From assembly GCA_016713225.1 (NCBI GenBank), contig JADJPO010000005.1, positions 124,001-188,000 of the forward strand: DNA of 64,000 nt. The letters are read 5' to 3'. This document shows, one piece after another, positions 23,916 to 32,349 of the stretch; the stretch's first letter is position 1; every line of letters begins with the position of its first letter. Origin of the DNA: Kineosporiaceae bacterium. Its GTDB lineage: Bacteria; Actinomycetota; Actinomycetes; Actinomycetales; Kineosporiaceae. The notes below the pieces were generated by a model that saw only the letters and a list, made by a program, of their open reading frames with translations, was not told where the DNA came from and made no database searches. The translations under genes and the position numbers were made by a program.

Positions 23916-25976
23916 TCAGGCAGCGCCGGGTTCGGACTGCTGGAGCTGCCGCAGTTCCGCGACCGGGATGTGACAGGCCATCTGATGCCCCGGCTCGACC
24001 TCCACCAGGGGTGGCACCGTGCTCTCGCAGATGCTGCCCAGCTTGCGGGGGCACCGAGTCTGGAACACACATCCGGACGGCGGGTTGGCGGCGCTGGGGA
24101 TCTCGCCCTCCAAGCGGATGCGCGACTCCGGGGCGCCGTCGACGCTCGGCACCGCCGACAGCAGGGCCTCGGTGTAGGGGTGGTGCGGGCCGTTGAAGAC
24201 CACCTCGGCCGGCCCCACCTCCATCAGACGACCCAGGTAGAGCACCGCGATCCGATCGGACAGGTAGCGCACCACGCCCAGGTCGTGCGAGATGAACACG
24301 TAGCTGGACCGTTCGTTGCGTTGCAGGTCGGCCAGCAGGTTGAGGATCGCCGCCTGGACCGAGACGTCCAGAGCGCTCGTCGGTTCGTCGCAGACCACGA
24401 TGCGGGGGCCGCCGGCGAACGCTCGCCCGATCGCCACGCGCTGCTTCAAACCACCGGACAGCTGACGGGGTTTCAGGTCGAGGTGGCGCGGGGTGAGCCG
24501 GACGTGGGTGATCAGCTGATCGAGGCGGTCCTCGGCGTCCCAGCCGGTGATGCCGGCCAACTTCGCCAATGCCCGGCCGAGGATGTTGCGCACCGAATGC
24601 CCTCGGTTGAGCGCCGAATCGGGGTTCTGGAACACGATCTGGATCGCGCGCCGCGCCAACTGGGAGCGGCCCTTGGTCGAGGGCTCGAGCACGGTGCCGT
24701 CCAGGATCACCTGGCTGCCCGGATCGGCCGGCTGGATGCCGAGGATGGCCTTGGCCATCGTGGTCTTGCCCGAACCGGATTCGCCGACCAGGCCCAGGGT
24801 CTCACCACTGCGCAGGTCGAGGTCGATGCCCACCAGGGCATGGATGTCCTTGCGGTTCTGATGGAAGGTCACGTTGACGTCGCGCAACTGCAGGATGATC
24901 TCGGGTGAGATCGCCGTGGCCTGCCCGCTGCCGTGCGAGCCCGCGGCCGCGGTCAGTTCGGCCACCCGGTCGGTGTGGTGACAGTAGACGTAACCCGTTG
25001 TGTCACCGGTGCCGACCTCGACCTGGGGCGGGACCGTCGTCCGGCAGATCTCGGTGGCCAGCGGGCACCGCTCGACGAACACGCAGGCCGGTAGCTCCTC
25101 GCCGATCTGGGGCAGGAAGCCAGGGATGGTCTCGAGTCGGCGGTGGGCCTTGCGGGCGCCGTGACGCGGTAGTGCGCGCAGCATGCCGACGGTGTAGGGG
25201 TGCGACGGGTGATCGAAGACCTCACTGGCCGAACCCTGCTCGACCACCTTGCCGGCGTACATCACGCCCACGCGGTCGCACATGCGCCGGATCACGCCCA
25301 GGTTGTGGGCGATCAGCAGGACGGCGGCACCGGTGTCGGCACGCAGTGTCTCGACCAGGTCGAGCACCTCGGCCTCGACGGTGGCGTCCAGGCCCGTGGT
25401 CGGCTCGTCCAGGACCAGGAGTTTGGGGTCGTTGGCCAGCGCCATGGCGATCACTACGCGTTGCTGCATGCCGCCGGAGAGCTGGTGCGGGTAGCGGTCC
25501 ATCACTCCGCGGGGGTCGGAGATCCGCACCCGGCGCAGTGCCTCGAACGCCCGCTCGGCGGCCTCGGCCTTGGTGGCGCCCAGGATCATGAAGCACTCGG
25601 CGACCTGGGTGCCGATGCGCAACGTCGGGTTCAGGGCCGCTCCGGGGTCCTGATAGACCATCGACACGTCGTCCCGGCGCACCTTGAGCAGGTCACCGGA
25701 CGAGAGCGAGGTGACCTCGCGGCCGGCGATCACCGCCCGGCCACCGGCCACCCGGCCGTTCTCGGCCAGCAGGCCCAGCGCGGCGTACGCCGTCGTGGAC
25801 TTGCCGCACCCGGACTCGCCGACCAATCCGTAGGACTCACCCGGGGCCACCGTGAACGACACCCCGCGTAGCACCCGCCGCGGGATGCCCCGCACCACGA
25901 AGTCGACCTGCAGGTCGTCGACCTGCAGCGCCGGTGTCGTGCCCTGGGTCTCGGTCACCACCTGGTTCTCGGTCAT
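23916..25976 (-). CDS. Fused ABC transporter ATPase (DppD-DppF type)
   Basis: 686 residues with two complete ATPase modules in one chain. The first has Walker A GESGCGKST, signature LSGGMQQRVVIAMAL and Walker B LLVLDEPTTGLD. The second, from about residue 335, has GESGSGKTT, LSGGLKQRVAIGRAF and IVVCDEPTSALD. Each module ends with the oligopeptide-type C-terminal motif with clustered cysteines (CVFVERCPLATEIC and CVFQTRCPRKLGSIC). It energises uptake by the DppB/DppC permeases next to it. Fusion replaces the usual two separate subunits. It starts at an ATG that overlaps the permease stop (ATGA). The substrate is probably a peptide- or opine-like compound. Confidence 0.93.
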   Translation of the reverse strand: MTENQVVTETQGTTPALQVDDLQVDFVVRGIPRRVLRGVSFTVAPGESYGLVGESGCGKSTTAYAALGLLAENGRVAGGRAVIAGREVTSLSSGDLLKVRRDDVSMVYQDPGAALNPTLRIGTQVAECFMILGATKAEAAERAFEALRRVRISDPRGVMDRYPHQLSGGMQQRVVIAMALANDPKLLVLDEPTTGLDATVEAEVLDLVETLRADTGAAVLLIAHNLGVIRRMCDRVGVMYAGKVVEQGSASEVFDHPSHPYTVGMLRALPRHGARKAHRRLETIPGFLPQIGEELPACVFVERCPLATEICRTTVPPQVEVGTGDTTGYVYCHHTDRVAELTAAAGSHGSGQATAISPEIILQLRDVNVTFHQNRKDIHALVGIDLDLRSGETLGLVGESGSGKTTMAKAILGIQPADPGSQVILDGTVLEPSTKGRSQLARRAIQIVFQNPDSALNRGHSVRNILGRALAKLAGITGWDAEDRLDQLITHVRLTPRHLDLKPRQLSGGLKQRVAIGRAFAGGPRIVVCDEPTSALDVSVQAAILNLLADLQRNERSSYVFISHDLGVVRYLSDRIAVLYLGRLMEVGPAEVVFNGPHHPYTEALLSAVPSVDGAPESRIRLEGEIPSAANPPSGCVFQTRCPRKLGSICESTVPPLVEVEPGHQMACHIPVAELRQLQQSEPGAA

Positions 25977-26999
25977 CGCGAGAGCACCCCCTGCAGCGAG
26001 TCGGCGATCAGGTTGACCGCGACCACCAGGCTCGCGATCGCCAGGGACGGGTAGACCACCGGCCACCAGTACCCGTTGATGATCTGGGAGTACTCCTCCG
26101 AGATCATCAGACCCCAGTCGGGGAGAGGGCGGTTGGATCCCGACGCCGAGGAACGACAGCGTCGCGATGGTGAAGATGGCGTACCCGATACGCACGGTGA
26201 GCTCGACGATGATCGGGCCGGTGACGTTCGGCAGGATCTCGCGGAACATGATGTACGGCGCGGATTCGCCTTGCAGCCGCGCGGCTTGCACGTAGTCGAG
26301 CTCGCGTTCGGACAACACCGCGGCGCGCACCGTTCGAGCCACGATGGGGGCGAACAGCAGGCCCACTACGCCGATCACGGTCCAGTTGGACGGGCCGAGC
26401 ACCACCAGCGCGAGCAGGCCGACGACCGCCACGGGCAGCGACAGGAAGGCCTCGACGATGCGGCTGAGGATGTCGTCTGTCGGGCCGCGGAAGTAGCCCA
26501 TCACGAGCCCGAGGATGGTGCCGACGCCCACCCCGATGACCGCCGAGATCGGTGCTACCAACAGGACGTCGCGCGCCCCGCTGATCACCCGCGAGAGGAC
26601 GTCGCGCCCCAGCCGGTCGGTGCCCAGCCAGTACTCGCCGCTCGGCGCGGCGTGAGTCTGGAACGGGTCACCGGTGAAGGGGTCGTGGGGGGCGACGGCG
26701 CGGCCACCGATGGCGCAGAACACCCAGAACCACACGATGATGTTGCCGATCACGAACTCCGGACGGCGCAGCAGCAACCGGAACGTCTCGCGTCGTGCGG
26801 CCTTGCGGGCGGTGAGCGCCGCCGCGGCGGCGGACATGGCCGGGCCGGCCGGCACCGGGATCTGGGAGTCCATGGTGCTGTCGATGACTCCATGGGTGGT
26901 CGGCGGAATGCCCGGGGCCAGCGGCTCGGTGTGCTGGGGGGCCGGGGCGCTCTCGACCGGGTCGGGCCCGGGCGAGCTCGGCGATGGTGTGCTGTTCAC
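25973..26999 (-). pseudogene. DppC-type ABC permease with single-base frameshift
   Basis: After a Pro/Ser-rich N-terminus (about 70 residues) come the helices of an oligopeptide-type permease, including GTDRLGRDVLSRVISGARDVLLVAP and the EAA loop. At SFLGVGIQPPSP the frame breaks: a GGGG run on the plus strand (26120-26123) has one base too many. Removing it restores DWGLMISEEYSQIINGYWWPVVYP and a stop at 25973 that overlaps the ATPase ATG. Repaired length is about 341 residues. The single extra C of the coding strand makes sequencing error the likeliest cause. If real, the permease would be read into a fused, wrong-frame extension that continues into the ATPase. Confidence 0.8.
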
Positions 27000-27949
27000 G
27001 AGGTGGCCCCCAACCGGATGCGCGGATTGAGCCAGGAGATGAGCAGGTCGGCCAGCAGGGTGGCGATCATGTAGATCACGCCGATCACCATGACGCCGGC
27101 CGAGAGCACCGGCAGGTCCTTGGCCTTGGCTGCGGTGACCAGGAGTCGTCCCAGACCGTTGACGTTGAAGATCAGTTCCACCGCGAGCAGGCCGCCGAAC
27201 AGGTAGCCGGTCTGGGTGGCGATCACCGAGATCGTGGGCAGCAGGGCGTTGCGCAGCACGTGTTTCTTCAAGACCGCCGACCGCGACATGCCCTTCATGG
27301 TGGCGGTTCGGGTGTAGTCCGACTCCAGCGCCGTGATGGTGCCGGCGCGGGCCATCCGGGCGATGTAGCCGAAGTAGACCAGCACCAGCGACAGCGCCGG
27401 TAGCAGCAGGTAGTAGATCTGCGTCCCCACGCCCGCCCCGTCCGGCCAGGTGGCCAGCACGGGCAGCACGTTGAGCTTGAGCCCGAGCAGGAAGATCAGG
27501 AAGGTGCTGGTCACGAACTCGGGGATCGCCGACCCGGCCAGACCCAGGGTGACGATCACGCGGTCGGCCAGTCGTCCCTTGCGCAGGGCGGCGAACACGC
27601 CGCCGACCACACCCAACGGAATCGTCAGTACCAGGGCCACGCTGGCGAGTTTGGAGGAGTTGAGCAGCGTCGTGGTGACCACGTCGCGCACCGGCTGACC
27701 ACTCTGGTACGAGGTGCCGAAATCGAAGGTGACGATGCCCTTCAGCAACCGCAGGTACTGATTCACCAGGGGCTGGTCGGTGCCCAGCGTGTGGTTGAGC
27801 GCGGCCACCGCCTCGGGCGTCGCGAACGGCCCGAGGATGGCTCGGCCGACGTTCTGCGGCAAGACATTCGAGATCGCGAAGATGATCAGCGAGAGCAGGA
27901 GCAGGGTGACCAGTGCGAGTGCGATGCGGCGAATGACGTAGACCAGCAT
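26996..27949 (-). CDS. DppB-type ABC transporter permease
   Basis: 317 residues. It opens MLVYVIRRIALALVTLLLLSLIIFAI, the classical N-terminal helix of oligopeptide ABC permeases. Five more helices follow, with the conserved IARMARAGTITALESDYTRTATMKGMSRSAVLKKHVLRNALLP EAA loop that contacts the ATPases. It forms the membrane channel with the DppC-type protein, whose GTG overlaps its stop by 4 bases. ATG at 27949 starts the transcript segment after an intergenic hairpin. Confidence 0.95.
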   Translation of the reverse strand: MLVYVIRRIALALVTLLLLSLIIFAISNVLPQNVGRAILGPFATPEAVAALNHTLGTDQPLVNQYLRLLKGIVTFDFGTSYQSGQPVRDVVTTTLLNSSKLASVALVLTIPLGVVGGVFAALRKGRLADRVIVTLGLAGSAIPEFVTSTFLIFLLGLKLNVLPVLATWPDGAGVGTQIYYLLLPALSLVLVYFGYIARMARAGTITALESDYTRTATMKGMSRSAVLKKHVLRNALLPTISVIATQTGYLFGGLLAVELIFNVNGLGRLLVTAAKAKDLPVLSAGVMVIGVIYMIATLLADLLISWLNPRIRLGATS

Positions 27950-28038
27950 GGGCGGCCCCCTCGTCGTGTGCTGGTGCCGGATGACGTCGGTGGCGGTGCG
28001 GACTCGCGAGCCCGCACCGCCACCGGCGGTGGAACCGA

Positions 28039-28058
28039 TTCCGTACGCGGGTACGGAA
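28039..28058. terminator. Hairpin between binding protein and permease genes
   Basis: TTCCGTAC (28039-28046) and GTACGGAA (28051-28058) form a perfect 8-bp stem with a GCGG tetraloop, just after the binding-protein stop. Such a hairpin usually attenuates read-through or protects the 3' end, giving more binding protein than permease. Confidence 0.55.
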
Positions 28059-28073
28059 CTCAGGCGGCAGAAC

Positions 28074-29777
28074 TCAGGCGACCAGACCCGCCTTGGTGAC
28101 GTCGACCTGTCCCAGTGCCGTCGTGGCCATGCCCGCGAACTTCTTCGAGTGGGCGGCGAGGTACTGGTAGAAGTACGGCACGATCAGCGGGGTGTCGCGC
28201 TGCAGGATGTCGCTGATGGCGCGGGCCGACTTCTTCTGCGCGTCCACGCCGATCGAGGCCTGGAAGGCCTTGAACGCCGCGTCGAACTCCGTGCTGGCGT
28301 ACTGCGAGGAGTTCCAGACGCCGCTGGTCGACAGCGCCGCGTTGAGGAAGACGTCCGGCGTGCCGCGGTGACCGTAGTCGACGATGCCGATCTCGGCGGC
28401 ACCCGAGCACGGCGGGTCGGCCGGGGTCTCGGGGCACCACGACTTGCCGTAGAAACTGCCGGTGTCCTCGACGGCGACGTTGAGCTTGATGCCGGCCTCT
28501 TCCGCGCCACCCTTGATCAGGACCGCGAGGTCGGGCACCTCCTGCAACTTCACTGCGTGCAGCGTGGCCGTGAGGTTGGTGACGCCGGCAGCCGCCAGCA
28601 GTGACTTCGCCTTGGCGATGTCCTTCTTGCGTCCCGGCAACGAGGCGTCGGCGTACGGGTACACCGGCGCGATGACGGTGTCGGATCCGACGTCCGCCTT
28701 GCCCTTGAACAGCGACTGCGCCATGGCGTCTCGGTCCAGGGTCCAGGCGAGGGCTTCGCGCACCTTGGGGTCCTTGAACTGGCCCTTGTCGGTACGCATC
28801 CACACCTGGCGGTGGGTCGAGGCCCGCAACGCGATGATGTTGAGGTTGGCGTTGTTCAGCAGGCCCTCGCCGCCGGTGACCGAGAACTGCACGATCGCGT
28901 CCACCTGGCCGGACTGCAGCGCGACCACCTGCGGCTGCAGGTCCTGGAAGAACACCCACTCGACGCTGTCCAGCGGGGTCTTGCCACCCCACCAGGCGTC
29001 GTTGCGCACGAAGGTGGCGCCGACCTTGGCGTCGAACTTGGACAGCTTCCACGGACCGGTGCCGTTGGGCGCCTTGTCCAACGTGGTGCCGTCCGGCAGT
29101 GCCTTGGGGATGATCGAGGCCTGGGCGTTGTCGGTCGAGACCAGGTACGGGAAGTTGCCGTTCGGACCGGTCAGCTTGAAGACCACGGTCTTGTCGTCCT
29201 TGGCGGTGACCGAACCCGCCGCGATGACACCCTTGAGGGCGGAGTTGCCGGCCTTGACCAGGCGCTCCATGGTCGAGATGACATCGGCGGTGGTGAACGG
29301 GCTGCCGTCCTGCCACGTGACGCCCTGGCGCAAGGTGAAGGTCCACTCGGACCCGTCGGCGTTCGGCTCCCACTTCTCGGCCAGGCCGGCCTTCAGCTGC
29401 AGGTCACCACCGGTGTAGACCAGGAACTCGTAGCACTGGGCGATCAGGCCGTACGCGGCGAGGTCGACCATCTTGACCGAGTCCAAGGGGCTGGACGGCG
29501 CGATGCTGGCGATCTTCATGGTGCCGCCCTGCTTGACGTTGGCGGCGGTCCCACCGCCCACGCCGACGCCGGTGGCCACCGTGGCGCTGCCACCCGACGG
29601 GGTGGTCGAGTTCGCCCCGCCACAGGCGGCCAGTGCGGCGCTGGACAAACCGAGCGCCAGACCCATGCGGACGAAGTCGCGCCGGGCGAGCTTGCCGGCG
29701 GCGAAGGACTCGATGAGGTCGAGCTGCAGCGGGCTCGCGGCCCGCCGGATCCGGTCGTATTCCCGACGATCGATCAT
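28074..29777 (-). CDS. Substrate-binding lipoprotein, ABC transporter family 5
   Basis: 567 residues. The N-terminus MIDRREYDRIRRAASPLQLDL precedes a Tat-like segment RRDFVRMGLALGLSSAALAAC, whose final LAAC is a lipobox (Cys about residue 52). The mature part has family 5 features: GLAEKWEPNADGSEWTFTLRQGVTWQDG and DAWWGGKTPLDSVEW. Family members capture peptides, nickel, opines or betaines outside the membrane. It is the first gene of the operon with the permeases, ATPases and IclR regulator, and faces the amine-catabolic genes. GGAAGG precedes the ATG at 29777. Confidence 0.93.
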   Translation of the reverse strand: MIDRREYDRIRRAASPLQLDLIESFAAGKLARRDFVRMGLALGLSSAALAACGGANSTTPSGGSATVATGVGVGGGTAANVKQGGTMKIASIAPSSPLDSVKMVDLAAYGLIAQCYEFLVYTGGDLQLKAGLAEKWEPNADGSEWTFTLRQGVTWQDGSPFTTADVISTMERLVKAGNSALKGVIAAGSVTAKDDKTVVFKLTGPNGNFPYLVSTDNAQASIIPKALPDGTTLDKAPNGTGPWKLSKFDAKVGATFVRNDAWWGGKTPLDSVEWVFFQDLQPQVVALQSGQVDAIVQFSVTGGEGLLNNANLNIIALRASTHRQVWMRTDKGQFKDPKVREALAWTLDRDAMAQSLFKGKADVGSDTVIAPVYPYADASLPGRKKDIAKAKSLLAAAGVTNLTATLHAVKLQEVPDLAVLIKGGAEEAGIKLNVAVEDTGSFYGKSWCPETPADPPCSGAAEIGIVDYGHRGTPDVFLNAALSTSGVWNSSQYASTEFDAAFKAFQASIGVDAQKKSARAISDILQRDTPLIVPYFYQYLAAHSKKFAGMATTALGQVDVTKAGLVA

Positions 29778-29843
29778 GGGCTGGCTACCTTCCGTTGCGG
29801 ATCCCACCTGGGACGCGCGGACCATCATGCAAAGTGGGGCTAA

Positions 29844-29872
29844 GTCATGCACCGCCCGCGGTGGGGTGTCAA
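29844..29872 (-). promoter_or_regulatory. Putative promoter of the binding-protein operon
   Basis: On the minus strand a perfect TTGACA (-35, plus-strand 29867-29872) is followed after 17 bases by CATGAC, a weak -10. It lies 95 bases upstream of the start codon. Confidence 0.4.
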
Positions 29873-29950
29873 GGGAATCGCGCTCACCGCAGGGTCACGA
29901 TCGAGTCACCATTTAGTGGGCGGCCGTCGTCCGTGCTGGCTCACCTGCCA

Positions 29951-30053
29951 ACCGCGCGATGCTCCGCAGGGAACAGGGGCAACGCCCCGAACATCTCCGA
30001 TTGGCGTCAGCTGCGGAGTACGAGCGGTTACCTGGGGAGCGCGAGCGGGTTGT
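29951..30053. repeat. Intergenic palindromic repeat, copy B
   Basis: The left part ATGCTCCGCAGG (29959-29970) faces two tandem right-hand units, CTGCGGAGTACGAGCGGTTA and CTGGGGAGCGCGAGCGGGTT. It lies between the divergent binding-protein and lipoprotein genes. The right half is nearly the same as copy C. With the promoter at 29844-29872 this accounts for the 312-base gene-free gap 29778-30089; nothing else stands out there. Confidence 0.7.
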
Positions 30054-30089
30054 CGGGTGGTTGACCGGTGGCGAGGGCATGATCGTGGG

Positions 30090-31049
30090 ATGGCACCTGT
30101 GCGGAGCCGCATCGGCGTCCTGATCTGTTGCGTCCTCGTCGTGGGCGGCTGCGCGGAGGACACCGCCCGCACCACGCCGGCCGCGCCTGCCACCTCGCCT
30201 GGTGCGGGGACGTCCGGGGTGGCGGCCGATCATGATCGGGGGTTGGTGCAGGCTGGGTACACCGGCCGGTTCCGCGTCGGGGCGACCGTGCTGCAGAAGG
30301 GCGATGGAGACGGCGGGCGACCGGCCCTGTGTACCTCGATGGCCACCTCGCTGCCACCACGGTGTGGTGGCCCGGCGATCGTGGGCTGGGATTGGGACGC
30401 CGTGCCGCACGAGACGCTCTCGGGCGTCCGCTGGGCCGACGGGGTGACGCTGACAGGTCACTTCGACGGCTCGGTGTTCACGCTCACCGAGCCGCCGGTG
30501 GTGCACGGGACGTCCGCCGGTCCGACGCCCTCGGCCACGCCCGAGGATCAACGCCCGTCCACCCCGTGCCCGACGCCGTCCGGGGGGTGGCGGGTGGTCG
30601 ATCGCTCGAAGGTCACCCAGCAGGCGTTCGGACGGGGCGTGGAGCGCGCCCGGGGGCTGCCGGGGTTCGGTGGGGTATGGATCGACTATCGCGGCGCACC
30701 GCCGTCGGGGGAGCCGGGCGTGGAGCCCGATCTGGTCCGCGCCGTGATGAACGTGACCACCACCTCCACAGACTTCGCCGCTGTCGAGAAGGCACTGCGG
30801 GCCGACTGGGGTGGGGCGCTGTGCGTGAGGCGGGCGGCCCACTCCTATGCCGAACTTCGCCAGATCCAGGAGACGCTGACGGCCCTGATGGCTGAACAGG
30901 GATTGCAGGGCATCGGTGTGGACGAGGAGGCAGGACGGGTCGACGTCACTGCGCAGGTGGCCACCATCGATCAGCAGCGCCGGTTCGACGAGGACTACGG
31001 GGTGGGCGTCGTCCGGCTCAGCGGGATCTACTGGCCGCTGGATCAGTAG
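30090..31049 (+). CDS. Putative lipoprotein of unknown function
   Basis: 319 residues from ATG. A short basic start and a hydrophobic stretch ending VVGGC give a clear lipoprotein signal (Cys about residue 21). Low-complexity Thr/Ala/Pro follows, then a two-part body with CTSMATSLPPRCGGPAIVGW and, further on, a domain with ERARGLPGFGGVWIDY and VNVTTTSTDF-type segments. I do not recognise a family; the CGGPAIVGWDW segment is found in actinobacterial lipoproteins of unknown function. It is divergent from the transporter operon across copy B of the repeat and convergent with the phosphotransferase gene. Confidence 0.65.
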   Translation: MAPVRSRIGVLICCVLVVGGCAEDTARTTPAAPATSPGAGTSGVAADHDRGLVQAGYTGRFRVGATVLQKGDGDGGRPALCTSMATSLPPRCGGPAIVGWDWDAVPHETLSGVRWADGVTLTGHFDGSVFTLTEPPVVHGTSAGPTPSATPEDQRPSTPCPTPSGGWRVVDRSKVTQQAFGRGVERARGLPGFGGVWIDYRGAPPSGEPGVEPDLVRAVMNVTTTSTDFAAVEKALRADWGGALCVRRAAHSYAELRQIQETLTALMAEQGLQGIGVDEEAGRVDVTAQVATIDQQRRFDEDYGVGVVRLSGIYWPLDQ

Positions 31050-31059
31050 CCGGCAGTCG

Positions 31060-32073
31060 TCAGGCCCAGCCGCGTCGGGTGGCCAGCCAGTCCAGGAAGG
31101 TGCGGGCATACCAGCGGCGGTGTTCACGGATGACGGCGGTGCCGCCGGGGAACAGCGGATCCTCGGCGTGGGCCAGCATGAACGCCGCTACGACGGCGAG
31201 CCAGCAGTCGAGGTGGTCGTCTTCGACGTGGCGGGTCAGCGGGCTGCGGGCGAGCCACGCGTCGGCGTCCAGGCCGTCGGCCCGGGCGAGGGGAAGCACG
31301 CCGACGAAGTCGGTCCAGCCGGCGCCGATGCTCAGCCAGTTCCAGTCCACCAGCACCGCGCTGCCGTCGGGGCGGATCAGCAGGTTGTCGGCGCGCAGGT
31401 CGCCGTGGGTGGCGGTGTCGCCCGCGAGCGCGGTCTCGGCCAGGGCGGTCAGGGCGGCCAACTCGTCGAGGTGGTCGGGCAGCCACGCGGGTTGGCCCGC
31501 CGTGAGGGCCAGGTCACCTGAGGCGAGGCGGGGGTAGACGGTGTCGAGTCGTTCGGTCCCGATCAGGTCCTCGACCATCGAGATCAGCAGCTCGGCCTCG
31601 ACCAGGGCTGTGGGCGGCGGGGTGAGCGCCGCGGCGGTTCGCCGACAGGCCTCGTGGACTGCGTCCAGGTCGGCCTCGGTCCAGGGCAGCGGCAGCCGCC
31701 CCTCGATCGCCTCGACGACGATCACCTGCCAGGCGTGCTCGGCGTCCCCGGGGCACTCGCCGCGCGCGTGGTGTCCCCGGCCGAGCAGGCGGGGCGCCGG
31801 GACGTCGTCCGGCAACGCGGCGAGCACCGTGGCCTCACGCGCATACGCCTCGAGGATGTGCGGGTTGCGGGTCGAGGCGGCCTTGGCGAAGACGCGGGTG
31901 TCGTCGTCCAGGTTCAGGACGGCCGCGAATCCGGCGGTGAACCCGCTGCCCACCGACGGCTCGGCCGATCGCACCGCGCCACCGGCCGTCCGCTCGATGA
32001 GGGCGCGCACGCCGTCCGGCAGGTCGTGCCATTCCGGACGCCGCGAGGTCGCGGTGTAGTCCACGCGCTGCAT
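31060..32073 (-). CDS. Aminoglycoside phosphotransferase-like kinase
   Basis: 337 residues from the ATG at 32073, which has GGGAGG 4 bases ahead; a further upstream ATG at 32100 lacks one. The kinase fold of the APH/choline-kinase superfamily is shown by the catalytic loop THGDLRADNLLIR and the following metal-binding segment VLVDWNWLSIG. Family members phosphorylate antibiotics, choline, sugars or other small alcohols; the substrate is unknown. It lies convergent to the lipoprotein gene, 11 bases away, and divergent from lepA across copy C of the repeat. Confidence 0.85.
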   Translation of the reverse strand: MQRVDYTATSRRPEWHDLPDGVRALIERTAGGAVRSAEPSVGSGFTAGFAAVLNLDDDTRVFAKAASTRNPHILEAYAREATVLAALPDDVPAPRLLGRGHHARGECPGDAEHAWQVIVVEAIEGRLPLPWTEADLDAVHEACRRTAAALTPPPTALVEAELLISMVEDLIGTERLDTVYPRLASGDLALTAGQPAWLPDHLDELAALTALAETALAGDTATHGDLRADNLLIRPDGSAVLVDWNWLSIGAGWTDFVGVLPLARADGLDADAWLARSPLTRHVEDDHLDCWLAVVAAFMLAHAEDPLFPGGTAVIREHRRWYARTFLDWLATRRGWA

Positions 32074-32163
32074 CGGGCCTCCCGGGCGATCACCGCTCAT
32101 GGTCTCGACTCGAGACGGCGCGGGCCAACCGGGTTTCGTGCCATGAACGCGGAGGAGGGCGGC

Positions 32164-32259
32164 GAAGCTCCTCAGGTGTCGCGCGAAGTGCCGCAATTCA
32201 GACAGATGACGGTCATCTGCGGAGCATCGCCGGTTACCTGCGGAGCATGAGCGGGTTGG
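32164..32259. repeat. Intergenic palindromic repeat, copy C
   Basis: It carries two tandem right-hand units, CTGCGGAGCATCGCCGGTTA and CTGCGGAGCATGAGCGGGTT, preceded by a degraded left arm CTCCTCAGGTG (32169-32179). It lies in the divergent region between the phosphotransferase and lepA genes. Confidence 0.7.
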
Positions 32260-32312
32260 GGGTGGGTTGGGGGGTGGGTTGGGATTGGGTTGGGGGGTGG
32301 GTGGGGCGTGGG
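32253..32312 (+). promoter_or_regulatory. G-rich tract upstream of lepA, possible G-quadruplex
   Basis: About 60 bases consist mostly of runs of three to six G separated by T or TT, ending GTGGGGCGTGGG. There are far more than the four G-runs needed for a quadruplex. It starts at the end of repeat copy C and stops 38 bases before the lepA start, so it could affect transcription or translation. Confidence 0.6.
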
Positions 32313-32349
32313 AAGATGGCGGGTCACCTACATCCTCGAGAGGTCCCGC

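Noticed and set aside
28060..29373. 437-codon minus-strand frame in the binding-protein gene
   Set aside because: A shifted frame of the real gene with Arg/Gly-rich composition.
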